From positions 11,608,466-11,672,465 of the forward strand of contig NC_051128.1 in the NCBI RefSeq assembly GCF_014839805.1: DNA of 64,000 nucleotides. Reading direction: 5' to 3'. Positions 39,201 to 54,010 of the stretch are shown piece by piece (position 1 is the stretch's first letter; each line of letters starts with the position of its first letter). Below the pieces are notes generated by a model that ran no database searches, was not told the DNA's origin, and worked only from the letters and a program-made list of their open reading frames with translations. Position numbers and translations under genes: made by a program. This stretch comes from Manduca sexta. Taxonomy: Eukaryota > Arthropoda > Insecta > Lepidoptera > Sphingidae.

Positions 39201-42200
39201 GGGGAAATGAGCATGGCACGTACTCGCCAGTATCCAGAACAAGTATTTTCACCTATTTTGTGCTTTGTTAAATTTTCACAAAGCTGAAATGACAAACATA
39301 TTTTCATTCTCACCAACCTTACCTTAATTTAGGTGGGCTATGTTATAGCTGTTAACAAAAACAACGTGCGGTAGAAACGCAAATATGTATCACTTTTATA
39401 GATCGATAAATAATACGTACATTAATGATAACTGAGATAAGTCCACTCAAAACAATCAGTGTCCTCGCCTGCCATGAAGTTAACCACACCCATTTCTGGG
39501 TGTTATTACACCCAGAAATGAAATGAATGAAATACCAGGCCCGAACCATCTAGAAGTTAGTTGCATGTCCAGAGCACCTGGCCTTGAGCCCATTGCATAG
39601 GCCGAAACATTACCTGCTAACAGCAAAGTCTAGACCTAAAACAAGTGTTAAATGGTGTTAGTTCTACATATATTATTATCTCTATATGAAAGACATTTAT
39701 GTGTCTTATTTTTATTCGTTGCCAAGATATCGTCCATCCCCTGAAATGATAGTATTTAAAATGTGCAATGCTGTTTATGAGGAATTGTGGTATATACTAT
39801 TAGGTAGATTACTTTCCAGTTTTGTCATTCGAATAAAAATCTCCATCTAAGATCTAAATCATCTAAAGCCTTATTACAAACTGATAAGACCTAACGTCAA
39901 ATTCCATTAACGCTTCGTTAATTTTGTCAGTTTAAAAGTGAAATAAAACCCAATTAATCTACAGACATCAAAAGCTTTGATACAGGTCCCCACGGCAGTA
40001 GAGCGTTGGAGTCAAGTCGCTCAGTGAGTCCATTATACCCTGTATTCACGACTTGACCTTGGCGCATGATGTATCGGCTCGCACAATACGCGAGCAAGTG
40101 GCTGACACCAGCCAGTAGGGCTGCCGCTTGGACAGTATCATGTTGAGTTTGAAATGTGATTTAATACCATTAAAATCATACGCGAAGTTCATGTTCGTCT
40201 AGCCAAATAAAGTGATAAACGAATTGAGAAAAACTTGAAGTTAGCACAATATTTGTAGAGCGTTTAATTCTCTACAAATTTGTGTTACTGTGTACATGTG
40301 CTCTCAATAGCTATAAATACAAATGTATTAACTGGATAATGTACCAATCTACTACTACTACTACCAATGAACTAACTATAGTTCTACAATTATCTCCAAT
40401 ATATATGTAATCTTTGATAAAAAATATTGTACAATTGTTTTTTTATCCCAAATAACAAAAAAAAAATCTGAAACAATATTTCATACTATCGACAGTTCTT
40501 GACATAGATCGCAGTGGAAATTAGAAGGCGTCTTACTGCGAGTAACGGTTTGTGGTTAGTTCTATAGACAAGCATGCCTAGGTTGATAGGTTTAGAGGCC
40601 AAGCAATATGCCTTCTTTTCAGAAGAAAGTTCAAATTTATGATCTTTGCTAGCACTAACCCTACAGCCACAACGAGCGTATATTGAGGCAACAAATTGCA
40701 TCAGTCGCCCGCATTGTGCACACAATCGTTACAATTGACACGCTCGCGATTGTTCGCGCGCCGCTGGTCGCGGTCATCTACGATTTGGATGTCAAATTGA
40801 GCCAATAATAACACACGGAAATTGTGCACTTGTAAAAATATAGTTACACGCCTATTTTCTTGAATTTCTTAGTCAGAGTCCACTTGTGTAACTGATTCTT
40901 TTCTCGGTTTTATATCTGTCCCATTATGTGTTAGGGGTCAAGCCTACATCAATATCGGACATGAATACTAATCTTAGGCAATGTTTTCGTTACTCTCTGG
41001 CATTTGAATCTAGAGTCTCACGATCCTGAGGCAGTGTAAGCTGCCACTACACCGAGGCGATATTATTTAAGATCAATAATCGAGGAGGCACCTCGAGTTA
41101 ATTGATGACGTCCTAACCACCAGGGCATGCACCTTTGGCTTTTCAAAGTGTCTTTCAATGTTAATTATCGCTCGAAACTGCGATGGAAAACATTGTAATA
41201 AAACCTACAGCTTAGCAATAGCTGTCTACCTGATAGTCCTCTATGTGTATTTCGTAGATTTGTGAAGGGCATTTGTGTAGGTCTGTTGTTGGGTTAAAAT
41301 TCTAACCCTTTAGAATAAACGAGGTATTGCTCCTGAAAGAAGGACAATAATAAATTGCCGATATGTAATCCAAACCGAAACGACCTATGGGGTTACTGAT
41401 ATGTCTTACGGTTATTTCTATTTGATAAGAATTAATATCATTCGCTCAACAACCATTGGAAGAAGGAACAACAGGTCTCTGTGTTTTGTAGTGAGCGTTT
41501 AATATGTAATTTTAAACTTATAATTAGTAATGCGCACGAACACAAAAAAACTAATCGATCTCTTAAATGGACACTGCAGCTGTAGAAATTTAATTAAATT
41601 CTAATGACTCGATCAGGAAATATGTTTTAACGGACAATATGGGCATTCTGATATAAAAAAAAATTGTCCTAATTATAAAGCTAGTATGCTATAATTTATT
41701 GATATTAAAAAATAATCCCTAAAATCAAGTTTTAATAAGTCACTTTGTAGAATCATTAAAATGTGGCGATTTTTGTTTTATTTAAACAGATCGACCTGTC
41801 CCAAAATATATTGAAACGGGTTTTTTAGAATGTCAAATGTACCTACCATTACTCGTGGAACATCACGCCACAATTCGTCGGGGTTAGCAGGTTTTATAAT
41901 TACGTATTATTAAATTATTAAAATTAGTATATTGATAGTAATTAATCAGTACTTCTGGCAAGAATTTACACACTATAATAATACTGTATTTGTATCGAAT
42001 AAGTTACGTAGATAGTATTCGTTAGAAGATACCATACGTCAAAAAGAGACACGTGCAGCCTTTTTCCAAACATTTGACACGTGCTTCTCTCTCTCGTTCT
42101 CATTGCTTTTATTTTCTCTATAGTTACACGATTTTCTATTCGAAGTTTAACGTGCGTGCGCTGTCGTATTTAAGTTCCTAATACGCTTATGTCGTATGAA
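36291..42200. other. Start of a long intron or intergenic stretch, AT-rich, no exon seen
   Basis: Open frames are few, short and unlike any family I know. A 13-bp-arm hairpin (39491-39520, loop tatt) is the only structured piece noted. No repeat with more than one copy in this window was recognised. Confidence 0.5.
39491..39520. repeat. Perfect 13-bp inverted repeat, 4-base loop
   Basis: catttctgggtgt, loop tatt, then the exact inverted complement. Confidence 0.9.
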
Positions 42201-42229
42201 TGAATTTCTCTTAGTTGAATTTGGGTCAC

Positions 42230-42450
42230 GGCCGCAAATCAATCGGAGATCAGCCGGGTACGCAGGAGATATGAAAGTACACAAGTGTGTGCAATACACA
42301 GGTAAACCCTGTTCTTTCACTCTCATAGTTCGGTGAGACGGCAATCCGACATGACTGGAAAGAGATCAGACGCAGGACCAACGGCTTTACGTGCTTTCCG
42401 AGGCACCGGGGTATGGCACCGCCAACTTCCTGACTCCGAGCTGTGACTGA
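42230..42450 (-). mobile_element. SINE body, reversed, 5'-truncated
   Basis: The complement matches the body of the SINE at 24962-25315 ('gtctcaccgaactatgagag', 'gtgtattgcacacacttgtg'), but the Pol III box end is missing or decayed. Confidence 0.65.
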
Positions 42451-43859
42451 GTAATTTTTAAAATAGATAAATCCAGTTATAATTCTTATGTTAATTATTT
42501 ACGTAACGCTCACGTACATATTTATATAACGACTTATAAAAATCTAATTCAGCAACGTGAATAATTTAATTACAATAAATCATTGATAAATTTTAATCAA
42601 TTTCTGTTTGTTACAATTCTGATTATTTTAACCGACTTCCATGAAAAAGAGGAGCATTTTAATTCGTTTGTTTATTCAATTTTTTTTTAACATTTACTCA
42701 GCTATATTTATTGTTGAGTGTAAGTTTAATAGACAAATTATTGTTACTAGAATTCGTGGTTAAGACCAACGTGGCTGACCGTACACATCTTGACACAATT
42801 TTCTCTATTAAGCAAAACACAAATAAAATATAAATATATATATAAAAAAAAAGTATATAAACAATGTAAAAATCTCTGACTCATCGATGCAAACAGTCGG
42901 CAAATAAATATTACCACTGAATGAATTCTGAAACATGCATAAGGTTCGTAGAACTTGCGCGCGTTGAAGCAGAAAGGTTATCAAATGGGAGATTACGCTG
43001 CGCAAGATTGTGTACACGACGGCTATTAGGAAGAACGATATTTTTTGCTGAAGGTTTTCACATAGCCTGTTTCAGTGGAGTAGTTGTATTGCGGTTTTTC
43101 TGCTTAATCAGGTCGAAGTCTGGAATTAGGTTCGATAGACTTGGCTCCTATTACATAAGACCTAACATAGATGTCGAATTGTAGCCGGGATACACCCCTG
43201 TCTACCTTTGAAAAGTGATTATGGTGTTATTTTTTTTAATTCTATGTATTCGGGAAGGAAAATATTCAATGTAAATAAATTGACCCCGTTATATTCTTTA
43301 TAACTGACGGGTACGAAGAGAAATATTCTTTATTACGTTATTTTAGTAATTTTTCTCCTTAAACATTTACGCAGCTGCTACGTTGCGCGACATGTTGCGC
43401 TACATTATCAATACTTATTTGTTGTCAATTACTTGCCATGCCGGTAGCGTCAGCATCGAAAGTGGCTCCATCATGAATACTGATTGATTTCTATGGACAA
43501 ACAGACTCATTTCGCCGACGGTAGCGTGAAAGTTATTGCGTACCGAGTGAGGGTAAAGAAAGTTCTGGTCATTTCAGGAGTAAGGACTGGAGATTGGATG
43601 TTATTTTTGTTTACATTTATCCACGCCCTTGTTCCTTTGGGATAGGAAGAGACTATTAAACGCCTCATGCCACGATCGTGGCACACCTTTTACTTTTGTA
43701 TATTTTTACTGTGTTCACGGGCGGAGGTTTTGGGGTAAAATAGCAGTTCAGCTCATGTGTGTGTATGTTGAATATCAATCTCGGATTCGGAATTATTATA
43801 ATCGAGGAACATCCACAAATAACTTTTTATATTTACAAAGTTTCTCTGCACCTGATGAG

Positions 43860-43935
43860 AAGCGGAGTAAGGTCTGACAGAAGACAGATGCTCATCCCTC
43901 GCCAATCGACGCAATTATACCGGCCTGTTTGTTCT
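43860..43935 (+). repeat. Dispersed repeat family A fragment
   Basis: 'gatgctcatccctcgccaat' and 'cgacgcaattataccggcct' match other family A copies. Confidence 0.65.
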
Positions 43936-45329
43936 GACGAATGACGCGCGACCTTGCACAACGGACAACAAAAACTATAAATAAAATTATTTTCATAATG
44001 GTAAAACAACACCGATTAACAAAATAAACAACTTTCCTCGTAAACGAACTGTATTTACTCACAAAGCAACAGATGTAATGAATATGAGTGTAATTAAAAG
44101 TAATTACTCGAATCCATACAATTTAACACTGTAAATAAATGTCTGCACGCGAAACAATCATTACTGAGGGCGAATTTAGCAATTAGTATTTGTAGGGTTT
44201 CGGGGGAGATGACCTTCTAGGACAATAGCATACGATACAATGGAATCCCGCATGGATTGGTATGGAACTAGTACAATTGAATCAATTCGGTTCTATTTTG
44301 TGAGATCTATTTGTAAGTCAAATTTGAATCCTAACAAGAACATAATAAATGTTGTTATATTTTATTTATTAGGGACAATAGCGATACTTTTTTGCAAGTA
44401 TTATCTCTGACAATTGTTTGTTATGAAAAAATGGTAAATAGACATTAGTTATAGAAACTGAAATTTCGTTTTATAACATTTTGAAATTACCAAAAGAACA
44501 ATATATTTGGATTTTGTAATATTGTTCCATTTTTAATTGTTAACTATAGATAAATATAACCATTAGATACGAGGAATTTTTGGTTTAACAATTTATGTGT
44601 CGAGATTAAAAAGAAGTTTAAGACGGGGGGTCTTAGAAGTTTAAAGTAAATTTTATGTAACAGCTATGATATTAAACAGTTAATGTAGAGAATACTCAAT
44701 ATATAGAAATTAGAGTATATTTATTTATACAGGCTCATTTTGACATTGAGTTATAAATGTTCAAAAACAAAACTTTTTTATTTTACATCTAGGGTTCGAC
44801 TAACTTATTGTAAAGTGTTATTTTCAAGAAGATAAGTATGTGGTTTCATTTAGTAACGCGATATCAAAACGACCCCTTATACTTTTATGTGAAGAGTAAC
44901 ATTCTGAAGTTGTGAAGCAGGCCCTTATGAGTATATTTAACGAAGACATTATTAGTATATACCATCTAATACCTCTATGCTAAAACAAATTGTAATATAA
45001 TGATGCGCGTGTTTACGTGTTTTTCCTTGGAGCACGGCAGGAAGCCGTGATGGATGGCTGCAGGTAAAGTCCTGTACGTGACTGAGCGAGAGGTGTATGA
45101 CGAATTGGTATTTTGGCACGGCTTTTTTAAGGATGTATTATTCATGGAATTGTACTGCCAATACGCTTTCGTTTAAATTTCCATAGCTTGTTTGGTAAAG
45201 TTAGAGATTTAAAGTGGACGAATTTGATGATGGCGAAATATTGGAAAACAAATGACGAAGCTGTTCGCTTGACAATTTCTGCCAATCACCAAGTCTTCCG
45301 AACAGAAGCAACACTACCAAGAACCTTAG

Positions 45330-45440
45330 CAATGCATTGTATTCATCCAGGCACCTGACATTCCATATTAAGTCTCATGCCGAGCGGTATTTCTGGCACT
45401 CCTTCAAACCGGAACAAAACGCTTACACAATACACGGTAA
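45330..45440 (+). repeat. Fragment of dispersed repeat family B
   Basis: 'attaagtctcatgccgagcg' and 'ctccttcaaaccggaacaaa' are a diverged match to part of 63478-63790. Confidence 0.5.
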
Positions 45441-47109
45441 AAATAACAAATCAAACTTCCCCGCACGTTGAACATTGCACAACACATCTTACGCACAGTC
45501 GGTGGCGCACAAGGCCCTCGGAGCGGTTAAAAAAACAATAATGTTCGCACTTAGGATCGAAGCAATAAATCTACGGACAATGTTGCCGATATTAGCATGC
45601 AATGACGATCATGTTTTCGATTGATTTTGAGTGTTTCCACTAACGCTGATGGAATAGCAATAATGCATCACGCGCGACCAATGACAAATGTTTAAGGAAA
45701 TATGTTACAATGGTTTCACTGGTAATCGACATTTTGTGGAACATGTCTGCTTCTCTATATAAACTAAACCCAATGTTGTATAATTAAATTAATATATTAA
45801 TCTTGGTAAAGTTGTCAATTAGTGTTTAATCATGCCAAGCGCCATGCAAATGTTAACTTTGCCAGTGTGTTTGTGTGCGAGTCGGGCTATTAGTGGAATT
45901 TATTATAGCAAATGACAGTTGTTATGCTCGTTTATTTTAATGGTGCTATGATAGATCACGCTATGCCATTCTCGTTTATACTTAAATCTGTTGAAAAACC
46001 GGGGAATTCGAAGTGGTATTATGCCTGTATTTTTGTGTTATTTTGCTATGTGCAAAACGACGAGCTAGTCAAACATCTTATTCTAACCATTATCATGGCT
46101 TATGCAATTCGTGACGTTCCTTAAACGACTATTTTTGTTTATCGGACCCTGAAGTCAACAACGGGGGAAACTGCGTATAGGATACTGGAATATCCTGTTA
46201 GCGACTGCAGGGCCCTGGAGAAAAGTTGGGAGGGGATATCTGGGGAAGGAAGTGTGGGGGAAGAAGGAACCCTCTTAGGATGGGAGGAAGAAAACCAGGA
46301 AATGTTCGCGAGCCTTCATAGGCCTCCATATGAATTGGCAATCCACTGTTGCTCAATCTGTCAAGTATTCGTCACTCGTCACCGATCGCCAATCACAATC
46401 CATAATTGTCAAACCGCAACGGAAAATAGAAATCTGTTATCACGTCTCTGCGGTTTGTGTTGTTTCGATGTCATTACTGGTTGTTGTGATGTTTCACATA
46501 AAGACGTCTCATGGAAACAACTTGAATTAAATTCATCCGTGCATGGCGTAGTTACGACACTGGATCTAGTGTGAATTACAGTGGAGATAAATATTGTCGA
46601 ATCAAGACGATGTCTTCTGACGGTTGTTAGCATTATGTCGACATGAAGTTACAAAAGCTTAGGCTTATAACATTTAATGGAGACTTAGAGTTAGTAAAAG
46701 CAGTCTTAATTGTTTAAATTTCATACTAAAGTTAACAATATTATTTAGTATTCGTGATACAGTTTTAGGTGATATAGGTTTAGGTAGTTATGGTATTTTA
46801 ATTCGTGTGAGACTTAATATTTATGGCAACTTAAGGTATAATCACTTGGCACACAAAACGTATTCGCTTCGTGATCAAACTTTAAACAAACAATACGTTT
46901 TAAAATCGTACATAGAAATCTCAACTGCAAAACTGAACTGTAAGGATTCTTGTAGTTTTTTTTATATTTTATATCTATAAGAGCTAAAACTATACAACAC
47001 AATTATTTTGTTTTAGTATTACATACAATCATGACTGTATGATATAGCATGCCTTCACGCATTGTCAATGTGATTATATGGGTAATTGTCGGTTTACCTT
47101 ATTTTTATT

Positions 47110-47205
47110 TTTAGCTTAGTTTAAATAAAAAACGCAATAAAATTTATAAAATAGTATTATTTCAATTTTTAACATTCGCGTAAACATAAGAAATCATTAT
47201 GACTT
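47110..47205 (+). repeat. Repeat family D fragment
   Basis: 'aacattcgcgtaaacataag' then 'aaatcatta' recurs at 59560-59665 ('aacattcgcgtaaacataag' then 'aaatcataat'), each preceded by an 'aaaaaacgc..taaa' stretch. A weaker relative is at 63270-63360. Confidence 0.65.
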
Positions 47206-50200
47206 AACAGCTAGTGTCAGATTGCGCAATACAGAGCATAACGAATTCTCAGGAATGTTTACGACAATCGGTTATCATTGGGCACTTGTGCTATCGCGGA
47301 CGATGAGCGAACAGCGATTAGAGCTGGAAACTAGACACGAGTTAGCGAGCATCGAGAAGCTAGTGTATAGTTCCAATAGTTGTCGCTGGGCTGTAGCGAG
47401 TGTATGAAGGCGACTGGCGATTACTCGCACTAAAGTAAAGAATGACCGCAAGGAATCTCGGCATGTGTTCCGAGCGTACGAAAGTATTAGCTTTTATCGC
47501 TGCGACAAACTAATTCAGATTTCTCGCCGGCAATGTCAACAGTCGACGAACAACAATTTTTATATGTTTGTTATTTTCTCGAGATCTATATCTATTTTAT
47601 GTTTCTTTCATTGCTTTCTCGTGTGTTGTGTGACAAGTGTCTAAGCTCCTTTATCTTTGACTGTTGCTATTATAAGTAATTGTTTACCATCAGGTGGCTT
47701 ATTTGTCTTGCCTTCCAAGCAAATAGGTCCTAATCTATATAACAGCAACTTACGTCAGCAATTCCTGCATACTCGTGTTATCGTAAACATCACGCTCGGC
47801 ATACCAGTCCGCCATTATGCCATGCCTCCGTCACATCTATGATCTAGTGGACGGCATTGTCTTATCCGTCATTATCAGATTATAATAGGCTATTTAATCA
47901 CGTTTGGACCATTCTGTAGATTAATGAAGGTCACGGGGATTCGACAGGATGTTTTGTTTGTTCATATTTTTTGGTATGTCTATTTAACTTTGAGAAAATT
48001 ATATCTAGATACAGTGAAGTAACATTGATATAGGATAAGTTCAATGAGATCTAGTGCAGTTTACGTGACGGCCCAAGATAGAATGTCGCAAGAACAAATT
48101 GATTGTATGTGGCGAGCACACATCCTATTTACTATTGTTTTACAAAACAATACTTTTATGAGTTATTATTGTCTATTGTATCATTGATATAGTATGGTTT
48201 GTTCAAATATTACTACAAATTAGACAAAAATGTAAGATTTGAAATACACTGTAACTTGTAAATTAATCTTTATGTTCTTACGAATGTAATACAAAGTTCA
48301 AGTTACAAAAACAATATGCGTCTATTTTCGACTGGCACGAAAATGTAAACAATTTGTAACAGTATCGTAATTTGTTTACAAAGTTGCAGCTTGAATCTAA
48401 GCGCACATAGCGCGCCATCGCGATACCTGGCATTGCACGTATTTAGCCTGCAATCTACAGTAACTCTTGTAATAAAAGCTGGGTATAAATAAGATTAGCA
48501 CAACAGGGACACTCACTAACCCTTGCTTATTAAGGCCTCAGGAAAAGAGAACACAGACGGCATGAGAATGTTAAATATTTTTATACATTTACTAATGAGG
48601 TGAAGTCTCATGCTCCTATCGCACGCTATCTTTTTTTTTGTTTTATTTAAGACATACAGAATACAATCAAAATATATAATAATGACGACTATGGCTAGGG
48701 TTAGTACTTAATCTAGATTGCACTCCAAAATATGTGCCCAAATCATGATTGTTACAAAATCTTATCAGCTAACTACCACCAGCTCTATCTGATTTCAGCA
48801 CAGTGTTTCCATAAATCATTTAAAGAAACTCTCTTAACACTATACATACAGAAATCTGATTGCGTTACGTTGCGATGCAATCCACATGAATGTGTGATTA
48901 CCTTCATAGGCTCTTGTAAGATGCGTAAATTGAAGTTTCGATATTATTGTCTCCTTGACATGTAACAAGACACTTTCAAAGTCTCGAGTATGTCGACAAA
49001 TACTTGCGAATACTTTGTTTATTTACAAATATACAGTTAGTTGATTTACAAACATATGAGAAAGGTGCTTGGCCTCGGTTCCGGTTTGACAGGCGTCACT
49101 TGGAAGGGATTATGAACGGTTGATAAATTACATGTTCGTCCTTTAGCGGTTGAAGTATACGAAGTATCTTCAAAGGGTTCAAATACAAACAACATTATCG
49201 AAACTCAGCTTAGTGTTTCAAAACTCGTTGAGATTCGTCGCCCATTGATACCTACCAGATTTATTTTGTTTCTAGATGGATAGCAGCCATAATACACATG
49301 GTACACCCACAAGGGCGGCGTCGTCCCTACTAGCCACCTCATAAACAGTAATAAAGACCGCCATTCATAACACACCAACAATTTGACACCCACTTAACAT
49401 TAGGTCAAGAGTCAATGCCGTGCCGGGGTAAAGGAAAATGGTGTTTATTGATGCCAAATCTCTAATAAATGAAATTCTTAACCCTCATTAATATTATCGC
49501 TCTCGAACTGCGTAATAATTTTCCTTATAACTATATTATAGTGATCCTTTACCGTTAGAAATCTGTGCGCCGCTGTTACCGCTACAACTATTAGCATTTT
49601 AGGTGAAGGCAAGCCGGCTGAAGCGGTTTCTCAACGAACAAACACTCTTAAAATAAACGGTGTAAAGTTGATATTTCCGTGTACGGAACTGTCAGAAAGA
49701 AAGTCTTGAGGTTATCGAAACAATGATCCAATGTCTGTACTTATTGATCTGTACTTAACTGATTTGGAAAGTGGTACGGGATTAGATAATATTTGGGCTT
49801 CTAGTAACTATTTGCCTTTAGTCATCGACAAAAATATGTGTCATATTATACTTTATACCAAAACAGTAGAGTCTGTTATTATTTGCGCATCATATATAGC
49901 AACTAAACGTATTTGTATGCAGTATTCATTTTTCATAATGCGAAGCGGAACATATATAAATGTCGTTTGTAAAAATGGCGTCGAGAGAAAATAAATTATC
50001 AAAAGTCCTTGCAGACTATGTAAACAAATCGACGTGCGATTTTAATATACCACATGTAGTATGTTAAGATAATTAGTGTAGTTCAGAATATAGCATGAAT
50101 GTGTCAGATGATTTAGTGGTTAACATTGAGGTAGGTTCAAATTGCTTGGTGTTATTAACGTGGGATAATCAAACCGGTATCATAGTTATGGTGTTTTTGA

Positions 50201-51494
50201 CTCGACTAAATAATTACTGTAATTGTAGATTAATTAACAATAAGTGGGAATAAGGCGTATTGTGGTTATAAAGTTGTAAAGCTAGATGGTGTAGGTCTGT
50301 TGATCGTTGGTCCAACGGTAGTTAGCGGTTGTTTTGAAGTTCATTTTCATATTTATGGTAATCTGAACCAATTATGGCAACCGTTGAAGATTGCAATTTC
50401 TTGAGTGTGTGCTGCAGTTCCTTGTGGCGATCTATTATAGAAGATAATTATATATTTTTCAGTTAAAAGTAAAAATATAAAAAGTAAGTATTAATGCGAA
50501 AATATCTCGCGGCTTCATCCATGCTTAAACTCTTTTCCGCTATAAAATAGCCTGTAGCATTCAAGGATAACATTCTAGTTCTTTATTAATCAATAAATTA
50601 AAATTAGAACACGTTATAAAAATTAACGAGTTCAAACAAAAGACAATCTCTTTAGCTTTATATTTGGATTAAAACTCCCAGGGCCAGTATGAAAGGCCCG
50701 AGACGAGCTAACAGCACTCGATGCATCACCGCGTGACTCACAGGCCGGCTTCGCAGGCCCCGGGGCTCCGAGCGCAGTGTAACGGTGGATTTAGGAGAGC
50801 GCTAAAATAACTGACCCACTACCGGTTAAGTTTGATTTGAAAGTTTGCGATTTTTTGTACCGTTTCAATCGGACATTTGAACTTAATATGTGAGCTGCTA
50901 CTCAAATATGATGTACAATTAGACTGGGTTCTTCACGGCTGTCAAAATTATCGACAAGTATTTTTGACAGCTTGTGTCTGTCGATGCAGAATTATATTTG
51001 TATAGTTTTTATAGAAGGACAAACGATGAAGTTACTAATGATGCTAATTTCAACTATTTTCTCATTATGTCATTATTGTGTTAAATTTGCATAAAACTGC
51101 AGTTTCAAACGCAGGAATGCGCTTATTGCCATTACACATCGCAGTGTTTGTATTTTATATACATGGGCGCAGCTAGGAGGCCGAGGAGGGGAGGGGGCAG
51201 TTAATTTCGGCTGTGCCCGCCCTAGGAACTTCTTTGCTCATAATAAAACCCTTGTTCTTATAAGGGCTTCAAGTCGTGTAGGCCTTAGAAAGATGAAATT
51301 ATCCGAAAGAGAACACACCAGCTTGGTACTAATATGCATTAATGCAGTCTGCAAATCATTCTGGTGATAATTAAATTCTATATAAATTCTACACAAAGGG
51401 AGGCCGACAGGAATCGGGTGGTATGGACCCTTCGCCACTGCGGACTTATACACCAACCAAGCCCAGAGCAGACGTTAACTTTTCAATAAAATAA

Positions 51495-51680
51495 ATAATA
51501 ATATCAGCCCTGTATTATATACTTGCCCACTGCTGAGCACGGGCCTCCTCTACTACTGAGGGGGATTAGGCCTTAGTCCACCACACTGGCCTAGTGCGGA
51601 TTGGTAGACTTCACACACCTTCGAAATTCCTATAGAGAACTTCTCAGATGTGCAGGTTTCTTCACGAATTTTTTCAATAA
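51495..51680 (+). repeat. RTE-like LINE 3' tail
   Basis: 'gcccactgctgagcacgggc', 'ctcctctactactgaggggg', 'ttaggccttagtccaccaca' and 'cttcacacaccttcgaaatt' form a block I recognise as the 3' end of an RTE-type non-LTR element very common in Lepidoptera. It has no coding. Confidence 0.7.
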
Positions 51681-53214
51681 AAACCGTTCAAGTAATACCA
51701 ATGCGTAATACTTTTACTTCAATCTCATAACCCTCGGTAGCGGCGGTCGGGTTGCTTGAAACTGGTCGCTTCGTATCCACCAATCATAGCGGCAACACGC
51801 GATGCGTCTACCTTTCGCTTTTCAAGGTGAATTTCTCTAGCAGACATGAGTTAAGGTGAAGTTGTTTTGGTTTTAATTTTATTGAATTTGGCCCTAGTAT
51901 TTCCTGAACTAGACTGGACCCAGACGAGATCTCACTATATTTAGTCGATGCAGAAAATATTACAAGAATACTCAAAAAATGTCTCGAACGTCTTGTTTTT
52001 TCACGGGGAAATATGTGAATATCGCTACCACCTCTATGAGGGTGAGTGGAACGGTTATCTTAATGTTACCAGTCTCTTCAAGTTTTAGGAAAAGTTCAAG
52101 TGTCCCGTGCTGTGAAAGCTATTAATGTTAGAAATCGCCTTTTTTGCGTAGGACCTGTGGAATATCAATATACAAGAACGTCACGTAATATAATCACTCG
52201 ATAATATTCACACGATAGGAAACATAAACATGTCCACAATAAATGATGAAAATTCCTGTCTGATGTATTTAGTATAATTTTTTATATTATCGCTCAACTG
52301 TGCTTACTTTCTGTCTTTACTCTTAGTTAGTTCGTTCGGTGTGACCTCTGATGGTGATTTTAGAATAAACGGGTAATTTGAAGTGTTTTTTTCTTATTAC
52401 GTGTAAAGGATTGGGCCATGCTGTAAACATGAAGGAGTTTGATTATGGCGATAACATTATACATTATTACCAGTAAACTGAGGGTAACATTCGATGAACT
52501 TGATCTTCTAGGTATAAAGAGCGATACTGATGTTATTATTGGGCTTATTTGTTTTATCGATTTAATGTTGGGCTGTACATCTGTTATTTCTAAAGTATAT
52601 CCTCATCTCACAGATAAGGGAATAAAATAGCCTTTTCTGTGCGTTATTCACGTCTGACCCGACACAAATTATCATTATCTGATATTGTAAATACTAAAAT
52701 ATTATCAGCATTCGTTACCTGGAATCAATTATAGAATGTTTAAATATTTAAATAGTAATAATCTTTATGAATATTAATCTGTCAGTATTCGTTAATGTGG
52801 TATTACAATACTAAGATATTAATGTGTAACCATGTCCATTTCCGGCTCGCACGCTTTCAATAAGCGACCTTCGTCGAGATGTTTTGGTTGCGTGACCGTC
52901 GGTTTGTTTATGCTTAATGCTTTACATCGGCCGTTTTCTATCTCGTGAGTTTATGAACAATGCTATAGGTGTCTTATTGTGTTATCAGAAACCACTACTT
53001 TACCTGGCAGAGGTGAAGTGTTTGTTTAGGTAGTAGGTACCATAGTGTATAAATATATGTAAAAATATATCAGCTGCTAATTTCTGCTGAAATTTCACAT
53101 TAAAGCCCTTAGGCATTATGAGATATAACATCTCTGGCTGACAAGCCCAAGCAATGCCGTACAGAGCTTTGTAATTAAAACTTTACTGTGGTAGTGTTAT
53201 TTTTCTTTTTTATA

Positions 53215-53335
53215 ATTCACGGCAAAGTGACCCACTGCATCTGATGGTAAGTGAGGTGGAGTTCAATACAATATCGACTAACGAGAGATGATTACACCTC
53301 GCCTGTCGACACAATTATGCCGGCCTGTTGGAATC
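53215..53335 (+). repeat. Dispersed repeat family A, partial copy
   Basis: 'cggcaaagtgacccactgca', 'tctgatggtaagtgaggtgg', 'cgactaacgagagatgatta' and 'caattatgccggcctgttgg' are family A words. Confidence 0.8.
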
Positions 53336-53824
53336 GGAGTTGTTGTTTTTGAGTAGGCGTTTGCCAACTGGTGACATTTGCTCGTCACATTTAGTACGTT
53401 TTCATAAAACTGTTCTGTTGGTTTACACAATATTTACTTATAGGTTTTTGGAGTTGAAATATCCATCTAGGTTATCTTATGCTAAGTTATGTGAAAACTC
53501 AGGGGATTTAACAAGTAAAAGTTGGTCGCCCAGTTAGGTTGATAATAATGACACACAGTTACATTTCTGGTTAAACATAAAAGGTAATGTAAACAGTGAA
53601 ATCATGTTACAAATTATTGTTATGAAATCTAATAGCTGGTGTCTGATTTCAAAATTCAATATGAAAAGTAAATGTGATATGACTCACAAACATACCTAAG
53701 TATATTGTTGCAATTTTAGCTGATCACATAGCCTTGTATTTTTGTGGCTAGCTTCTTGCCATATGAAGTCTTTTAGCTACTCAACGACTTCAATATGCAA
53801 GTATACTGTAAAAACAGTTGCTTA

Positions 53825-54010
53825 CGGGCGATTTCAATAAACTATTTGATTCTAAACTTCGATCCGATGCTTACAATAAACCAATAAAAATTAATAATTC
53901 GAAAACATGTAAAAAGAATCTCAACTCTGATTGGTTCAAATTTACAATCAATCGAAAAAAGATGTGATTATTTATTGAAATCTGTGGTTAGTTTTTACGA
54001 ACGATCACCT
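53825..54010. mobile_element. MITE-like element, relative of 2595-2755
   Basis: The ends 'atttcaataaactattt' and 'attatttattgaaat' are inverted relatives. The core has a 'tgattggttcaaa' stretch comparable with 'gaatgaaccaatca' in the 2595 copy. The ends are imperfect and no target duplication was found. Confidence 0.4.

Noticed and set aside
46254..46574. 106-codon open frame with several cysteines
   Set aside because: The cysteines have no regular spacing. It overlaps other open frames of similar length and no splice or start context supports it.
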